A DNA stretch of 64,000 bases from Firm-04 sp045600205 (GCA_045600205.1 JAZRXM010000044.1:1-64000); one strand, 5' to 3'; counted from the stretch's first letter, positions 9,230 to 17,703 are shown. Notes: a model not told the origin generated them from the sequence alone. Numbers and translations are program-made.

Positions 9230-10554
9230 ACCGCGATCCCCATCATGGCGACTACCTCTCGGATTATGTCGAGGAAGCAAAGCAGATCCGTGCATCGCAA
9301 AAATTTCGTGCCGAAACACTGCGGAAAATCCGTATCTCTGCTGCGTCTCAAACGGAAAACTTCTCTGAGCAGCACCCCACTCAGGATGATGACCCGTTTG
9401 CTTCGTGGTCTGTGAATCCGAATCCTTCCGCTGCAAAACCTGAACAGAATCGCAATCTCTCCGCAAAGCACGAATCCGGTACAAAACGGTTTCGCTCCTT
9501 CCTCGCAACTGCGGCAGCTTTCGCAATTGTCGGCGGCACAGGGTTTATCCTCTATCATCGTGCTGTCAACAACAATCCGGTTTTCCATTTAAGCGAAAAC
9601 TCTGACAGTTCCTCCGCAGTCAACACAGATACCGAACAGCTTGTCAAAAGCTATCAGGACTGTAATCTGCAACTTTCTGGATATCTCGCATCTGCAAACG
9701 AAATCTTTTCGCAAATGAGTATCTGCATGAACCCGCCGACACCAGACACTGAACAAGTATTCGAGTCATACGTCAGTTCTCTGCGCGCGACTTGCGATAC
9801 TGCAAAACCCGTTATCAAAAAAAGAGATGACATTCAGAACCAACTCTGCATCGCAAATGATGTCACCCTGTTCGACGCCTACTTTGATGATGACGGCACT
9901 CTTGTTATTTTGATTGCGAATGGCACAGACAATACCCTTACGCTTTCTGAGGGATGTTCCCTCACGGATTCAGAAACAAATCGACCTGTCGGCAACAGTT
10001 CTTTCGCGCTTCCAAAAGATTGTACCACCATTCAACCGCATACCTCCGTCAAGCTGTTGATTCCCAATCGCGGTGACAGTATGATGCTAGGTCAGGACTA
10101 CATTTTTACCTTGTTTAACTGCGGTTACCGGCGTGATGGCTCGGATAGCGGCACTCGCAACCTGCAATTTCAGGCAGTGGATGCAGGACGAAATTTTACT
10201 GAGGAACTCATGGACGCTCTTTTGTCCGACCAGTATCGCTTTACCTATACTGGAGAGATTCCGCAGCCCCCACTCGCTGTTGTTCAGGATATCCTCAACA
10301 AGGGCGGAAGTCACTCTGCACTAAAAGATACGTTCAGTCAGTATCAGCCAATGTTTACGTATTACTCTGATTACTGGACTTTTTCACCGCAGCTTGATTC
10401 CGATGATTTCCCGGAATCTGGCACGCGAAAAATCTGGATGCTGAGCGATACGTCAAACGAGTATTTCGCAGAGCAGCTTTCTGACGGCGAGTATCACATT
10501 TATCATCGCGATCCTTTCTACAGATCAATTACCGAGATTCTGCCGAATAAATGA
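9226..10554 (+). CDS. Probable membrane-bound anti-sigma factor
   Basis: 442 aa. The cytoplasmic N-terminal 90 residues start with a helical segment (YVEEAKQIRASQKFRAETLRK). A single transmembrane helix spans about residues 91-110. A long extracellular domain of about 330 residues follows, with no family I recognise. The coupled start with the ECF sigma gene and the single-pass topology indicate that the N-terminal region holds the sigma factor at the membrane and the outer domain senses a signal. I see no zinc-binding HxxxCxxC motif, so it is not a ZAS-type anti-sigma. The signal is unknown. Confidence 0.7.
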   Translation: MNRDPHHGDYLSDYVEEAKQIRASQKFRAETLRKIRISAASQTENFSEQHPTQDDDPFASWSVNPNPSAAKPEQNRNLSAKHESGTKRFRSFLATAAAFAIVGGTGFILYHRAVNNNPVFHLSENSDSSSAVNTDTEQLVKSYQDCNLQLSGYLASANEIFSQMSICMNPPTPDTEQVFESYVSSLRATCDTAKPVIKKRDDIQNQLCIANDVTLFDAYFDDDGTLVILIANGTDNTLTLSEGCSLTDSETNRPVGNSSFALPKDCTTIQPHTSVKLLIPNRGDSMMLGQDYIFTLFNCGYRRDGSDSGTRNLQFQAVDAGRNFTEELMDALLSDQYRFTYTGEIPQPPLAVVQDILNKGGSHSALKDTFSQYQPMFTYYSDYWTFSPQLDSDDFPESGTRKIWMLSDTSNEYFAEQLSDGEYHIYHRDPFYRSITEILPNK

Positions 10555-10562
10555 TTTTTCTC

Positions 10563-10592
10563 TGCATATTCCGCTTCTTTCTGCGTACAATA
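10563..10592 (+). promoter_or_regulatory. Candidate promoter of spoVAC (sigma-G-like or sigma-A)
   Basis: TGCATA at 10563-10568 matches a sigma-G -35 element. TACAATA at 10586-10592, 17 bp on, fits a sigma-A -10 better than the sigma-G form CATnnTA. Forespore control is plausible but not settled. Confidence 0.4.
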
Positions 10593-10616
10593 TCCGCGGA
10601 AAGGAGCGGATTTTTT

Positions 10617-11063
10617 ATGCCCGAATTCTCACCCAAAGACTATCAGCGCATGGTCAGCAAAACTGCAAAACACACGAACCCTCTTGTGACGCTCACAAAA
10701 GCATTCTTGATCGGCGGTGCAATTTGCCTGATTGGCGAGGTGATTCGTCAGGTGTTGCTGCATTTTTATGTGTCGGGGCAGGATGTTGCTTCCGCTTGGA
10801 CCGCAATTATCCTTGTGTTTTGTGCGGCTTTTCTCACTGGCATCAGTGCCTACGAGAAAATTGCAAAGCACGGCGGCGCAGGAACGCTCGTGCCAATCAC
10901 GGGATTTGCCAACGCAGTATCCTCTGCTGCGATTGAAGCGAAAACTGAAGGCTTTATCCTCGGTGTCGGCACAAAAATTTTTACTATTGCAGGTCCTGTC
11001 ATCCTCTATGGCACGGCAGCCTCTGCGCTATATGGCATCATCTACTACTTTTTTATCAGATAG
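10617..11063 (+). CDS. spoVAC: Stage V sporulation protein AC
   Basis: 148 aa with several hydrophobic segments: residues about 29-50 (FLIGGAICLIGEVIRQ), 60-80, and a C-terminal pair including KIFTIAGPVILYGTAASALYG split across the helix start. SpoVAC is an inner-membrane subunit of the SpoVA channel that moves dipicolinic acid into the forespore and out during germination; it behaves as a mechanosensitive channel. The ATG at 10617 has AAAGGAG upstream; the ATG at 10551 belongs to an upstream extension without a ribosome site. The usual partners spoVAD and spoVAE are not adjacent, and a strong terminator follows at once, so this is a solitary copy. Confidence 0.88.
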   Translation: MPEFSPKDYQRMVSKTAKHTNPLVTLTKAFLIGGAICLIGEVIRQVLLHFYVSGQDVASAWTAIILVFCAAFLTGISAYEKIAKHGGAGTLVPITGFANAVSSAAIEAKTEGFILGVGTKIFTIAGPVILYGTAASALYGIIYYFFIR

Positions 11064-11086
11064 TGCATTTCTGCAATGGACTTAAA

Positions 11087-11123
11087 CGGGAGAACCTGAG
11101 CAAAAGGTTCTCCCGTCTTTTTT
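11087..11123 (+). terminator. Terminator of spoVAC
   Basis: 11-bp stem CGGGAGAACCT (11087-11097) with AGGTTCTCCCG (11105-11115), then a T-run. Confidence 0.92.
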
Positions 11124-11242
11124 ATCATGAAATGTTTATATTTTAATTATATTCAGATGTGAACATACAAAAATCACATAAACACATCAAATTCAAAATA
11201 ATAGATGGCTGTAACAACTGCAATTTATCTGCTCACATGGGG

Positions 11243-11290
11243 TTGACAAATGCAACTTGAGTTGTTATAATGTGATTAGTGTATATATAC
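11243..11290 (+). promoter_or_regulatory. Sigma-A promoter and operators of the GntR-ABC operon
   Basis: Perfect TTGACA (11243-11248) and TATAAT (11266-11271), 17-bp spacer. A palindrome CAACTTGAGTTG fills the spacer (11253-11264). A second palindrome GTATATATAC lies just past the start point (11281-11290). Either could be the binding site of the GntR repressor encoded first in the operon. Confidence 0.8.
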
Positions 11291-11313
11291 AATATGAAAC
11301 GGAGTCCTGCATT

Positions 11314-11697
11314 ATGGATATCATCATCAGTAATTCCTCCGCCGACCCGATCTATCAGCAGATTGTCAATCAAATCAAAGCGATGATCATGGACGGCATA
11401 CTACAAGAAGGGGACGCCCTTCCTTCTATGAGAAATCTCGCGCAACAACTGAGAATTTCTGTTATCACAACCAAACGCGCCTACGAGGAACTGGAACGCG
11501 ACGGCATGATTGAGTCGGTCACGGGAAAAGGCAGCTTCATCAAAGCGCAAAACCCTGAACTCATGCGCGAAGAACATTTGCGCAAAATCGAGATGCTGCT
11601 TGCAAACGTCGCAGAAACTGCATCCATGGCGCACATTACGCACGCTGAACTGCATGAAATGCTCGACCTCCTGCTGGAGGACCAAACAAACAACTGA
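11314..11697 (+). CDS. GntR-family regulator, YtrA subfamily
   Basis: 127 aa with an N-terminal winged helix (residues about 8-75: DPIYQQIVNQIKAMI, then LPSMRNLAQQL and TTKRAYEELERDGMIE) and only a short helical C-terminus of about 50 residues. This is the layout of the YtrA subfamily, which commonly represses its own operon of ABC-transporter genes and responds to cell-wall antibiotics or bacteriocins. Start ATG 11314 follows CGGAGT. An upstream in-frame ATG at 11257 lies inside the promoter. An ABC ATPase gene follows after 14 bases. Confidence 0.92.
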   Translation: MDIIISNSSADPIYQQIVNQIKAMIMDGILQEGDALPSMRNLAQQLRISVITTKRAYEELERDGMIESVTGKGSFIKAQNPELMREEHLRKIEMLLANVAETASMAHITHAELHEMLDLLLEDQTNN

Positions 11698-11711
11698 AAG
11701 GAGTTTTCGCT

Positions 11712-12611
11712 ATGTCTGAATTCCAAAATTACGAAAATGCTATCGAAATCAAGAACGTCACAAAGAAATACGACGGTTTCACCCTCAATAACATTAGTTT
11801 TCAAGTGCCGAAAGGCAGCATCATGGGCTTTATCGGACAAAACGGCGCAGGCAAAACCACAACCATCAATTCCCTGCTGAACATCATCCCGATTGACAGC
11901 GGCGAAATCAAAATTTTCGGGAAAGACCACGCTAAAGACGAGTTGGAAATCAAGCGCAATATTGCCGCAATTTTTGATATGCTGCCATTCCATGAACAAT
12001 TCAATGCACGGCAAATCTCAATCATCATGCGGGATATTTTCGAGGAATGGAATCAGGACACGTTTTACTCGTATCTGGAGCGTTTTCAGCTTCCGCAAAA
12101 AAAGAAATTCGCAGAGTTCTCTAAAGGCATGAAAATGAAACTGCAAATCGCTGCGGCACTTTCTCATAACGCACACCTTCTCGTCATGGATGAAGCTACA
12201 ACGGGTCTAGACCCCGTAGTGCGCAATGAAATCCTCGATATTTTCCTCGAATATCTGCAAAATGAAGAAAACAGCATCCTGATGTCCTCGCACATCACCT
12301 CCGATCTTGAGAAAATTGCGGATTCTGTTACGTTTATCGACCGCGGAAAAATCCTCATCAGCGGTTATAAGGACGAAATCCTCGAAAATCACGGCATCAT
12401 CAAATGCTCCAAAACTGATTATAAGCAAATCGACCCCGATGATTATATCAGCGCAAGACTCAATGATTACGGTGCGGAGGTCATGGTCTCCGACAAAACT
12501 GCCTGCCTGAAAAAATACGCAGGTCTGGTGCTTGATCCTGCCACGCTGGAGGATATCATGCTGTATTACGTCCAGCGCGAGAAAAAGGAGTGGTCGTCAT
12601 GCGCGGACTGA
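11712..12611 (+). CDS. ABC transporter ATP-binding protein
   Basis: 299 aa. Walker A is GQNGAGKTT (about residues 38-46), the signature is a degenerate FSKGMKMKLQIA in place of LSGGQ, Walker B is LLVMDEATTGLD, and the switch histidine lies in MSSHITSD. The C-terminal 80 residues form the extra domain common in ATPases of ABC-2 exporters (BcrA/YtrB type). It pairs with two membrane proteins encoded directly downstream. ATG 11712 follows AAAGGAG. Likely to drive export of, or protection from, a peptide or lipid-like compound; the substrate is unknown. Confidence 0.93.
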   Translation: MSEFQNYENAIEIKNVTKKYDGFTLNNISFQVPKGSIMGFIGQNGAGKTTTINSLLNIIPIDSGEIKIFGKDHAKDELEIKRNIAAIFDMLPFHEQFNARQISIIMRDIFEEWNQDTFYSYLERFQLPQKKKFAEFSKGMKMKLQIAAALSHNAHLLVMDEATTGLDPVVRNEILDIFLEYLQNEENSILMSSHITSDLEKIADSVTFIDRGKILISGYKDEILENHGIIKCSKTDYKQIDPDDYISARLNDYGAEVMVSDKTACLKKYAGLVLDPATLEDIMLYYVQREKKEWSSCAD

Positions 12612-13417
12612 TTTACCGTGAATGGATCCATCGCAAGAAAAAGATTCTGCTCAATTTACTCGCATTCGCTGTACTTTTGTTGTTGATTGCATTGGTACAG
12701 CTCTCGTTCCGATACGGCAATCTGCGACCGGAAATTCTCGGCGAGGACAGCTATGCGATCATGCATCCATATCTTTACGTGGTATCCCTTGTGCTCCCTA
12801 TTATCGCTTCCTCGATGCTCTCAAGGCTGAACTGGGATGATATTGCATCGGGATTTGCCAGATATTCAATCACTTTGCCTGTACCTGCGTGGAAATTCAC
12901 CGGAGCGCGTGTGATCGTTGTCACGTTGCTCAATCTCATCGTAATGGCGTATACATTCGGAACGGCAAAGATTATCACGATGATTTCAGGTGAACCACTT
13001 TCCCAACTTGGTACCGGTGGGCTAATCTGCGCGCTGCTATTTTTCCAAATCGTTTCCATGTACGAAACAGTGCTGTCATACCTGCCATTTAAATATGGCA
13101 TCAATGTTACCATCACGACTGCATCCGAAATTCTGATTTATCTGGCTCTGATTTTTGGTGTGTGCTATCAGAAAGTAAATACATTTTTTTTCGATTTGAC
13201 GAATCGTTTTCAAGAACTCAACGAGCAGGGCATCGTCACCGATGATGAAATCGAGGCATTATTATATGATATTCTCCATGATCTTACTGACAAAATCACA
13301 CCGTTTCTGAACACTGTCGCGGCACTTGCTCCTCTGATTTATATTGGAGCTTCGGTACTCGGATTTGTCTTCGCAACACTTCTCTTGAAATGGAGGCGGA
13401 AGAAATGCGGAAATTAA
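12599..13417 (+). CDS. ABC-2-type permease subunit
   Basis: 272 aa with about six transmembrane helices, beginning MRGLIYREWIHRKKKILLN, the typical amphipathic N-terminus of ABC-2 permeases. ATG 12599 has AAGGAG at 12585-12590 and overlaps the ATPase gene by 13 bases, so the two are translationally coupled. An in-frame GTG at 12590 lies on the ribosome site and is unlikely to be used. Residues about 205-235 form a charged loop. It is expected to form the membrane channel with the next protein. Confidence 0.85.
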   Translation: MRGLIYREWIHRKKKILLNLLAFAVLLLLIALVQLSFRYGNLRPEILGEDSYAIMHPYLYVVSLVLPIIASSMLSRLNWDDIASGFARYSITLPVPAWKFTGARVIVVTLLNLIVMAYTFGTAKIITMISGEPLSQLGTGGLICALLFFQIVSMYETVLSYLPFKYGINVTITTASEILIYLALIFGVCYQKVNTFFFDLTNRFQELNEQGIVTDDEIEALLYDILHDLTDKITPFLNTVAALAPLIYIGASVLGFVFATLLLKWRRKKCGN

Positions 13418-14163
13418 CAGGTTTGCTTTACAAAGATCTATATTTGAATCGCTTTGCATATATCGCAATTCTTGCTTGCGGAATCGTATTTGAAAATTTA
13501 TCACTCGTCATGACTTGGTTTGGCAATGCATCGGATGGAATTGATATGAGTGAGAACAGCGTGATTTTATGTGCTTTTGATTTGATGGGAGCAATTGTAG
13601 CTTTTTTCTTCATGCAATCCATGAACAAATCACTGCTCTCATCGGACGAGAACAAAGCATGGGCATCGTTTATCATTTCCACACCTGCTTCATCAAAATA
13701 TCATATCCTAGCGAAGTACGAAAGTACGCTGATTGTCAATTTTTCGCTCTACGTTTTCAGCATGATCATATTTGCAGCACATGATATCATTTGTCCTCCT
13801 ATAGCATCCGTAAGTGGCTTGATTCCGTTTTTCTTATGCTTCAATCTGATCATGTTTGCAATTGAAGCACCATTCATGTTCCGTTTCTCGACTAAATATG
13901 CGGACGCCGCACGAATTGCGCCGATTTTACTTCTCTTTTTCATTGTTATCATTTACCTGCTGTTTGGAGATATTTCCTTCCTGTCAGGGGAAATGGATTC
14001 CTTCATCGAAGCCTTTTTGAATATTCTCAGCGGAAAGCGTGAATCCAAAGTTCTGACGCTCATCAGTACAGTTTTACCTTTCGTTACGATCATTTTCTAC
14101 GTGACTTCTTACAAAATCTCCTGTAAGTTGTATCGGAAAGGAGTGGAATCTTATGCCAAATAA
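13405..14163 (+). CDS. Second ABC-2-type permease subunit
   Basis: 252 aa with about six transmembrane helices and the start MRKLTGLLYKDLYLNR, typical of ABC-2 permease subunits. ATG 13405 has GGAGG at 13392-13396; the gene overlaps the previous one by 13 bases and the next by 11. Only weak resemblance to the first permease, so the transporter is probably a heterodimer. Base composition here is more AT-rich than in the neighbouring housekeeping genes. Confidence 0.82.
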   Translation: MRKLTGLLYKDLYLNRFAYIAILACGIVFENLSLVMTWFGNASDGIDMSENSVILCAFDLMGAIVAFFFMQSMNKSLLSSDENKAWASFIISTPASSKYHILAKYESTLIVNFSLYVFSMIIFAAHDIICPPIASVSGLIPFFLCFNLIMFAIEAPFMFRFSTKYADAARIAPILLLFFIVIIYLLFGDISFLSGEMDSFIEAFLNILSGKRESKVLTLISTVLPFVTIIFYVTSYKISCKLYRKGVESYAK

Positions 14164-15010
14164 GAAACTTGCATGGGCACGACTCGTATTGTTCACGATA
14201 CTCGCCTTTCTGATTTTCTGGATTCCGATTTGGATTTTCGATACCAATATTGCAGTCAGCACCGAACCCCAAATCGCATTCGTCGCTATATTTGCAGGAT
14301 TTTCGCCTGCGATTGCCAATATACTGACCCGTTTGCTTACCAAAGAAGGCTTTTCCAATTCGTTTCTTCATTTCCGATTTCTCACAAAAGGCAAGTATTA
14401 TCTGATCGCGCCATTATTGAATATCGTTTATGTTGCAATTCCCGCTCTGTTTGTAAGATGTATACTGAGTAACCGCATGACGAATACATCAGTGCTGGAG
14501 GGCACATCTACATTTTCACTTGTTTGCGGTTTATTCAGTAATCTCGGATATGTGTGCATTTTCGCGTTATACACGTTTGGAGAAGAGTTCGGTTGGCGTG
14601 CTTATCTGATGCCCCGCCTCGAAAAACTGATTGGCACAGCGCCGGCAATCATTGTTGGTGGAATTATCTGGGGACTCTGGCATGCTCCACTATTCAAATA
14701 CGGCTACAATTTCGGCTCGGATTACCCCTTTTTCCCGTATCTCGGTATTGCGCTCATGTGCGTGGACTGCATCATCACGAATTCCGTTTACACATGGCTT
14801 ACCAAGCGCAGCGGCTCGATTTTCCCATCCTCTCTGGCACACGCGTCCAACAATTCCGTTTGCAATATTCTCGCAGTGCTGATTTTGTTCGGTAAGCTAA
14901 AAGAATCCGACATTTTTCTAGCATCGGCATTGGCAACCGGCTTTGAAACACTGATTGCGCTGCCATTTTTTGTCGCCTGCTGCAAAAAGAAAGATTACGA
15001 TATGCCTTAA
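14153..15010 (+). CDS. CPBP-family intramembrane metalloprotease
   Basis: 285 aa, about eight membrane segments. The CPBP (Abi) catalytic motifs are all present: FGEEFGWRAYL with E144/E145 and R149, WGLWHAPL with H177, and SLAHASNN with H230 and N234. The family is related to Rce1 protease; bacterial members often sit in bacteriocin operons and give self-immunity or process peptides. As the last gene of a GntR-ABC-permease operon, overlapping its neighbour by 11 bases, it fits an antimicrobial-peptide response unit. ATG 14153 follows AAAGGAG. Confidence 0.92.
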   Translation: MPNKKLAWARLVLFTILAFLIFWIPIWIFDTNIAVSTEPQIAFVAIFAGFSPAIANILTRLLTKEGFSNSFLHFRFLTKGKYYLIAPLLNIVYVAIPALFVRCILSNRMTNTSVLEGTSTFSLVCGLFSNLGYVCIFALYTFGEEFGWRAYLMPRLEKLIGTAPAIIVGGIIWGLWHAPLFKYGYNFGSDYPFFPYLGIALMCVDCIITNSVYTWLTKRSGSIFPSSLAHASNNSVCNILAVLILFGKLKESDIFLASALATGFETLIALPFFVACCKKKDYDMP

Positions 15011-15026
15011 TGTTCCACGTGGAACA
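15011..15026. promoter_or_regulatory. parS site 1 (ParB-binding)
   Basis: TGTTCCACGTGGAACA, a perfect 16-bp palindrome of the parS type. It directly follows the CPBP stop codon. Confidence 0.88.
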
Positions 15027-15040
15027 ATATATCATAACAA

Positions 15041-15076
15041 ACGGTCCTGATGTTCCACGTGGAACATCAGGACCGT
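15041..15076. terminator. parS site 2 inside a 36-bp perfect palindrome (bidirectional terminator)
   Basis: The 18-base left half ACGGTCCTGATGTTCCAC (15041-15058) is followed without a loop by its exact reverse complement (15059-15076), then TCTTTTA. The central 16 bp (15051-15066) are the parS sequence. It lies between the convergent CPBP and rsmG genes, so it can act both as ParB site and as terminator hairpin. Confidence 0.85.
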
Positions 15077-15080
15077 TCTT

Positions 15081-15794
15081 TTATAAGGGATTGCGTTTGA
15101 TTTTAGCAAATCTGCGGGGATATTGCTCAGGAGTATCAGACATTTTCGTCACGCAAATCAGATGTTTGCATTCGCCCTCGATTTCATAAGATTGAATCGG
15201 CAATTCTATGTGAGCAGAGAGAGCTTCGGAAGCTTCAGCGAACCGTTCAACAGAAGCATCGTAGTTCTTTCCTTTCATCGCATACAATTTTCCGCCGATT
15301 TTTAAGAAAGGAACCGATAATTCAGTCAGCATCGAGCCATTCGCCATTGCCCGAGAGGTTGCTGCATCAAAAGTTGCGCGGTATGAAGCGGATTTTGCAA
15401 GTTCCTCAGCACGACCACAGATGCATTCTGCGGACAGCCCAAGGTCAGATACAACTTTTCGACAAAAATCAACCTTCCGCTCTTCAGAATCAAGCATATA
15501 AACCTGCAAATCAGGTCGGAAAATCGCAATCGGAATTGCGGGGATCCCAGCACCAGTCCCAATATCAATAAGGCGTCTAGAATTCGGAAGAAACTGTAAT
15601 AAATACGCAGAATCAAGAAAATGTCGAATCCATATCTCTTGATAGTCTGTCACGGCAGTGATATTTTGGAATTTTGATTCAGAAATCATCAATTTCGCGT
15701 ATGCATCTAATAAACGATATTGATTTTCCGAAAGAGAGATCTGATATTTCGCAAAGAGAGCGGAAGCATCTGTATATATCCCAAAATCAGGCAT
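15081..15794 (-). CDS. rsmG: 16S rRNA (guanine-527-N7)-methyltransferase
   Basis: 237 aa (from ATG 15794; a GTG at 15803 would add three residues). SAM-dependent enzyme that methylates G527 of 16S rRNA in the small subunit; loss gives low-level streptomycin resistance in other bacteria. The SAM motif LIDIGTGAGIPAIPIAI, the later MLDSEERKVDF and the TSRAMA segment match RsmG. It is the last gene of the rpmH-mnmG block and overlaps the mnmG stop by 8 bases. In many Firmicutes noc or parA/parB come next; here a convergent, unrelated gene does. Confidence 0.96.
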   Translation of the reverse strand: MPDFGIYTDASALFAKYQISLSENQYRLLDAYAKLMISESKFQNITAVTDYQEIWIRHFLDSAYLLQFLPNSRRLIDIGTGAGIPAIPIAIFRPDLQVYMLDSEERKVDFCRKVVSDLGLSAECICGRAEELAKSASYRATFDAATSRAMANGSMLTELSVPFLKIGGKLYAMKGKNYDASVERFAEASEALSAHIELPIQSYEIEGECKHLICVTKMSDTPEQYPRRFAKIKRNPL

Positions 15795-17667
15795 GAGCGC
15801 CACCTGCTTTCAGCCATGTCAGAAGAATAGAAATGTCCGCAGGGGAAACGCCAGAGATTTTGCTTGCCTGAGCAAGATTTTCGGGATGAACCTTTGAAAG
15901 CTTCTCACGAGCCTCAGAGGAAAGTCCGTGGATGCTTTGAAAATCAATATTCGGAGAAAGTTTCACGGCTTCAAGATGCATCAAATGACGATTTTGCTGG
16001 TTTTGTCTGTTAATATATTGCTCATATTTTACCTGAAGTTCTACTTCTTCCAATTCTTGTACGGTCAAGTCAAAAGTTGTATCGACAGCTTGAGATAGAC
16101 CGGCAAGAGTGACCTGAGGACGTCGTAATAATGCTTCCATTTTGCAGCCAGCAGAAAGCGCAGTTGTACCAACATCTTCCAGGTAAGCATTCAACTTAGA
16201 ATCAGGATGAATTGATTTAACGGCTATTTGCTCGACCGCATCAGCAATTCGATTCATTTTCATTGTAAATTCGTTGAAATCAGCATCGTTCACTAAGCCA
16301 TATTTACGACCAATAGGTGTCAAACGTGCATCGGCAGTCGAATGACGCAGCGACAACCGATATTCGCTTCTAGCGGTCATCATTCGATATGGATCTTCGC
16401 ATCCTTTTGTCACCAAATCATCGATCAGTGTTCCGATATACGAACTAGAACGAGCTAAGACGAGTTCTTCTTCGCCCAAAACATACGCAGAAGCGTTGAT
16501 TCCAGCAACAAGTCCTTGTGCTGCCGCCTCTTCGTAACCTGAAGTGCCATTGAATTGACCTGCCGCATACAGTCCATGAAAATCACGAAAACCAAGCGTA
16601 GCATACAAGCACTGCGGATTGATGCAGTCGTACTCTATCGCATATGCAGAACGCATAATTTCGATATGTTCAAAGCCTTTTACGGAACGATACATCTGAA
16701 GTTGTACATACTCCGGCAAGGAAGTACTGAAGCCTTGTAAGTACATCTCGTCACAATCGATGCCTGTCGGTTCAACAAAAATCTGATGGCGTTCACGTTC
16801 TGAGAAACGCACAACCTTGTCCTCAATAGAAGGGCAATAACGCGGACCGACACCATGAATCAAACCACTGTAAAGAGGGGATTCCGACAGATTCTCTCGT
16901 ATGATTTTATGCGTATTTTCGTTAGTATTCGCAATCCAGCATGGAATATCATTTCGATATACAGAAGCATCAGAGGAAAACGAAAACGGCCTGGGATTCG
17001 AGTCACCCATTTGTTTTTGCAGAACAGAATAGTCAATACTACGTCGATGAACACGACATGGTGTACCCGTTTTAAAGCGACGAAGTTGTATACCGTGAGC
17101 AGACAACTTGGAAGACAAGAAGCGGGCGGGCAAGCAAGCATCAGGCCCGCTTTCCAACGATTCCTTACCGATATATACCCTGCCGTTCAAAAAAGTTCCC
17201 GCGCAAATCACAACCGCCCTGCACGGATAGACCGCTCCAAATGCATTCACGACGCCGGTTACACATTGATTCTCATCAATCAAAATATCAGCGATTTCTG
17301 TTTGAACTATCCGCAAATTTTCGGAATTTTCACATATCTGCTTTGTTTTAGCATGATACATACGACGATCTGCTTGCGCACGAGGGCTATGGACAGATGC
17401 ACCTTTACTCAAATTCAACATGCGCATCTGAATGCAACATGCGTCAGCAGCTTTGCCCATAACGCCGCCGAGCGCATCAATTTCTCGCACAAGATGACCT
17501 TTTGCGCTGCCACCGATAGAAGGATTACAAGGCATATTACCAATTTGATCCAGTGAAATGGTAAAAAGTGCAGTTTTACATCCTCGTTTTGCCGATGTAA
17601 CTGCAGCCTCAATTCCAGCGTGACCTGCACCAATAACAGCGACATCAAAACTGTCCAATGTCTTCAA
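15787..17667 (-). CDS. mnmG: tRNA uridine 5-carboxymethylaminomethyl modification enzyme, FAD subunit
   Basis: 626 aa. With MnmE it builds the cmnm5 group on U34 of certain tRNAs using methylene-THF, glycine, FAD and NADH. The N-terminal FAD motif is VAVIGAGHAGIEAA, followed by the family motifs NPSIGGSAKGHLVREIDALGG (split) and HSPRAQADRRMYH. A TTG at 17685 is in frame, but AAAGGATG lies just after it, nine bases before a second TTG at 17665-17667; I take the second as the start. A parS site sits in the short gap to mnmE. Confidence 0.96.
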   Translation of the reverse strand: MKTLDSFDVAVIGAGHAGIEAAVTSAKRGCKTALFTISLDQIGNMPCNPSIGGSAKGHLVREIDALGGVMGKAADACCIQMRMLNLSKGASVHSPRAQADRRMYHAKTKQICENSENLRIVQTEIADILIDENQCVTGVVNAFGAVYPCRAVVICAGTFLNGRVYIGKESLESGPDACLPARFLSSKLSAHGIQLRRFKTGTPCRVHRRSIDYSVLQKQMGDSNPRPFSFSSDASVYRNDIPCWIANTNENTHKIIRENLSESPLYSGLIHGVGPRYCPSIEDKVVRFSERERHQIFVEPTGIDCDEMYLQGFSTSLPEYVQLQMYRSVKGFEHIEIMRSAYAIEYDCINPQCLYATLGFRDFHGLYAAGQFNGTSGYEEAAAQGLVAGINASAYVLGEEELVLARSSSYIGTLIDDLVTKGCEDPYRMMTARSEYRLSLRHSTADARLTPIGRKYGLVNDADFNEFTMKMNRIADAVEQIAVKSIHPDSKLNAYLEDVGTTALSAGCKMEALLRRPQVTLAGLSQAVDTTFDLTVQELEEVELQVKYEQYINRQNQQNRHLMHLEAVKLSPNIDFQSIHGLSSEAREKLSKVHPENLAQASKISGVSPADISILLTWLKAGGAHA

Positions 17668-17687
17668 AAAGACACATCCTTTCAAAA

Positions 17688-17703
17688 TGTTCCACGTGGA
17701 ACA
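17688..17703. promoter_or_regulatory. parS site 3 (ParB-binding)
   Basis: TGTTCCACGTGGAACA, identical to sites 1 and 2, in the gap between mnmE and mnmG. Confidence 0.88.

Noticed and set aside
16980..17010. tRNA T-loop-like GGGATTCGAGTCACCC stretch
   Set aside because: It lies within the mnmG coding sequence and no acceptor stem or anticodon arm can be built around it.
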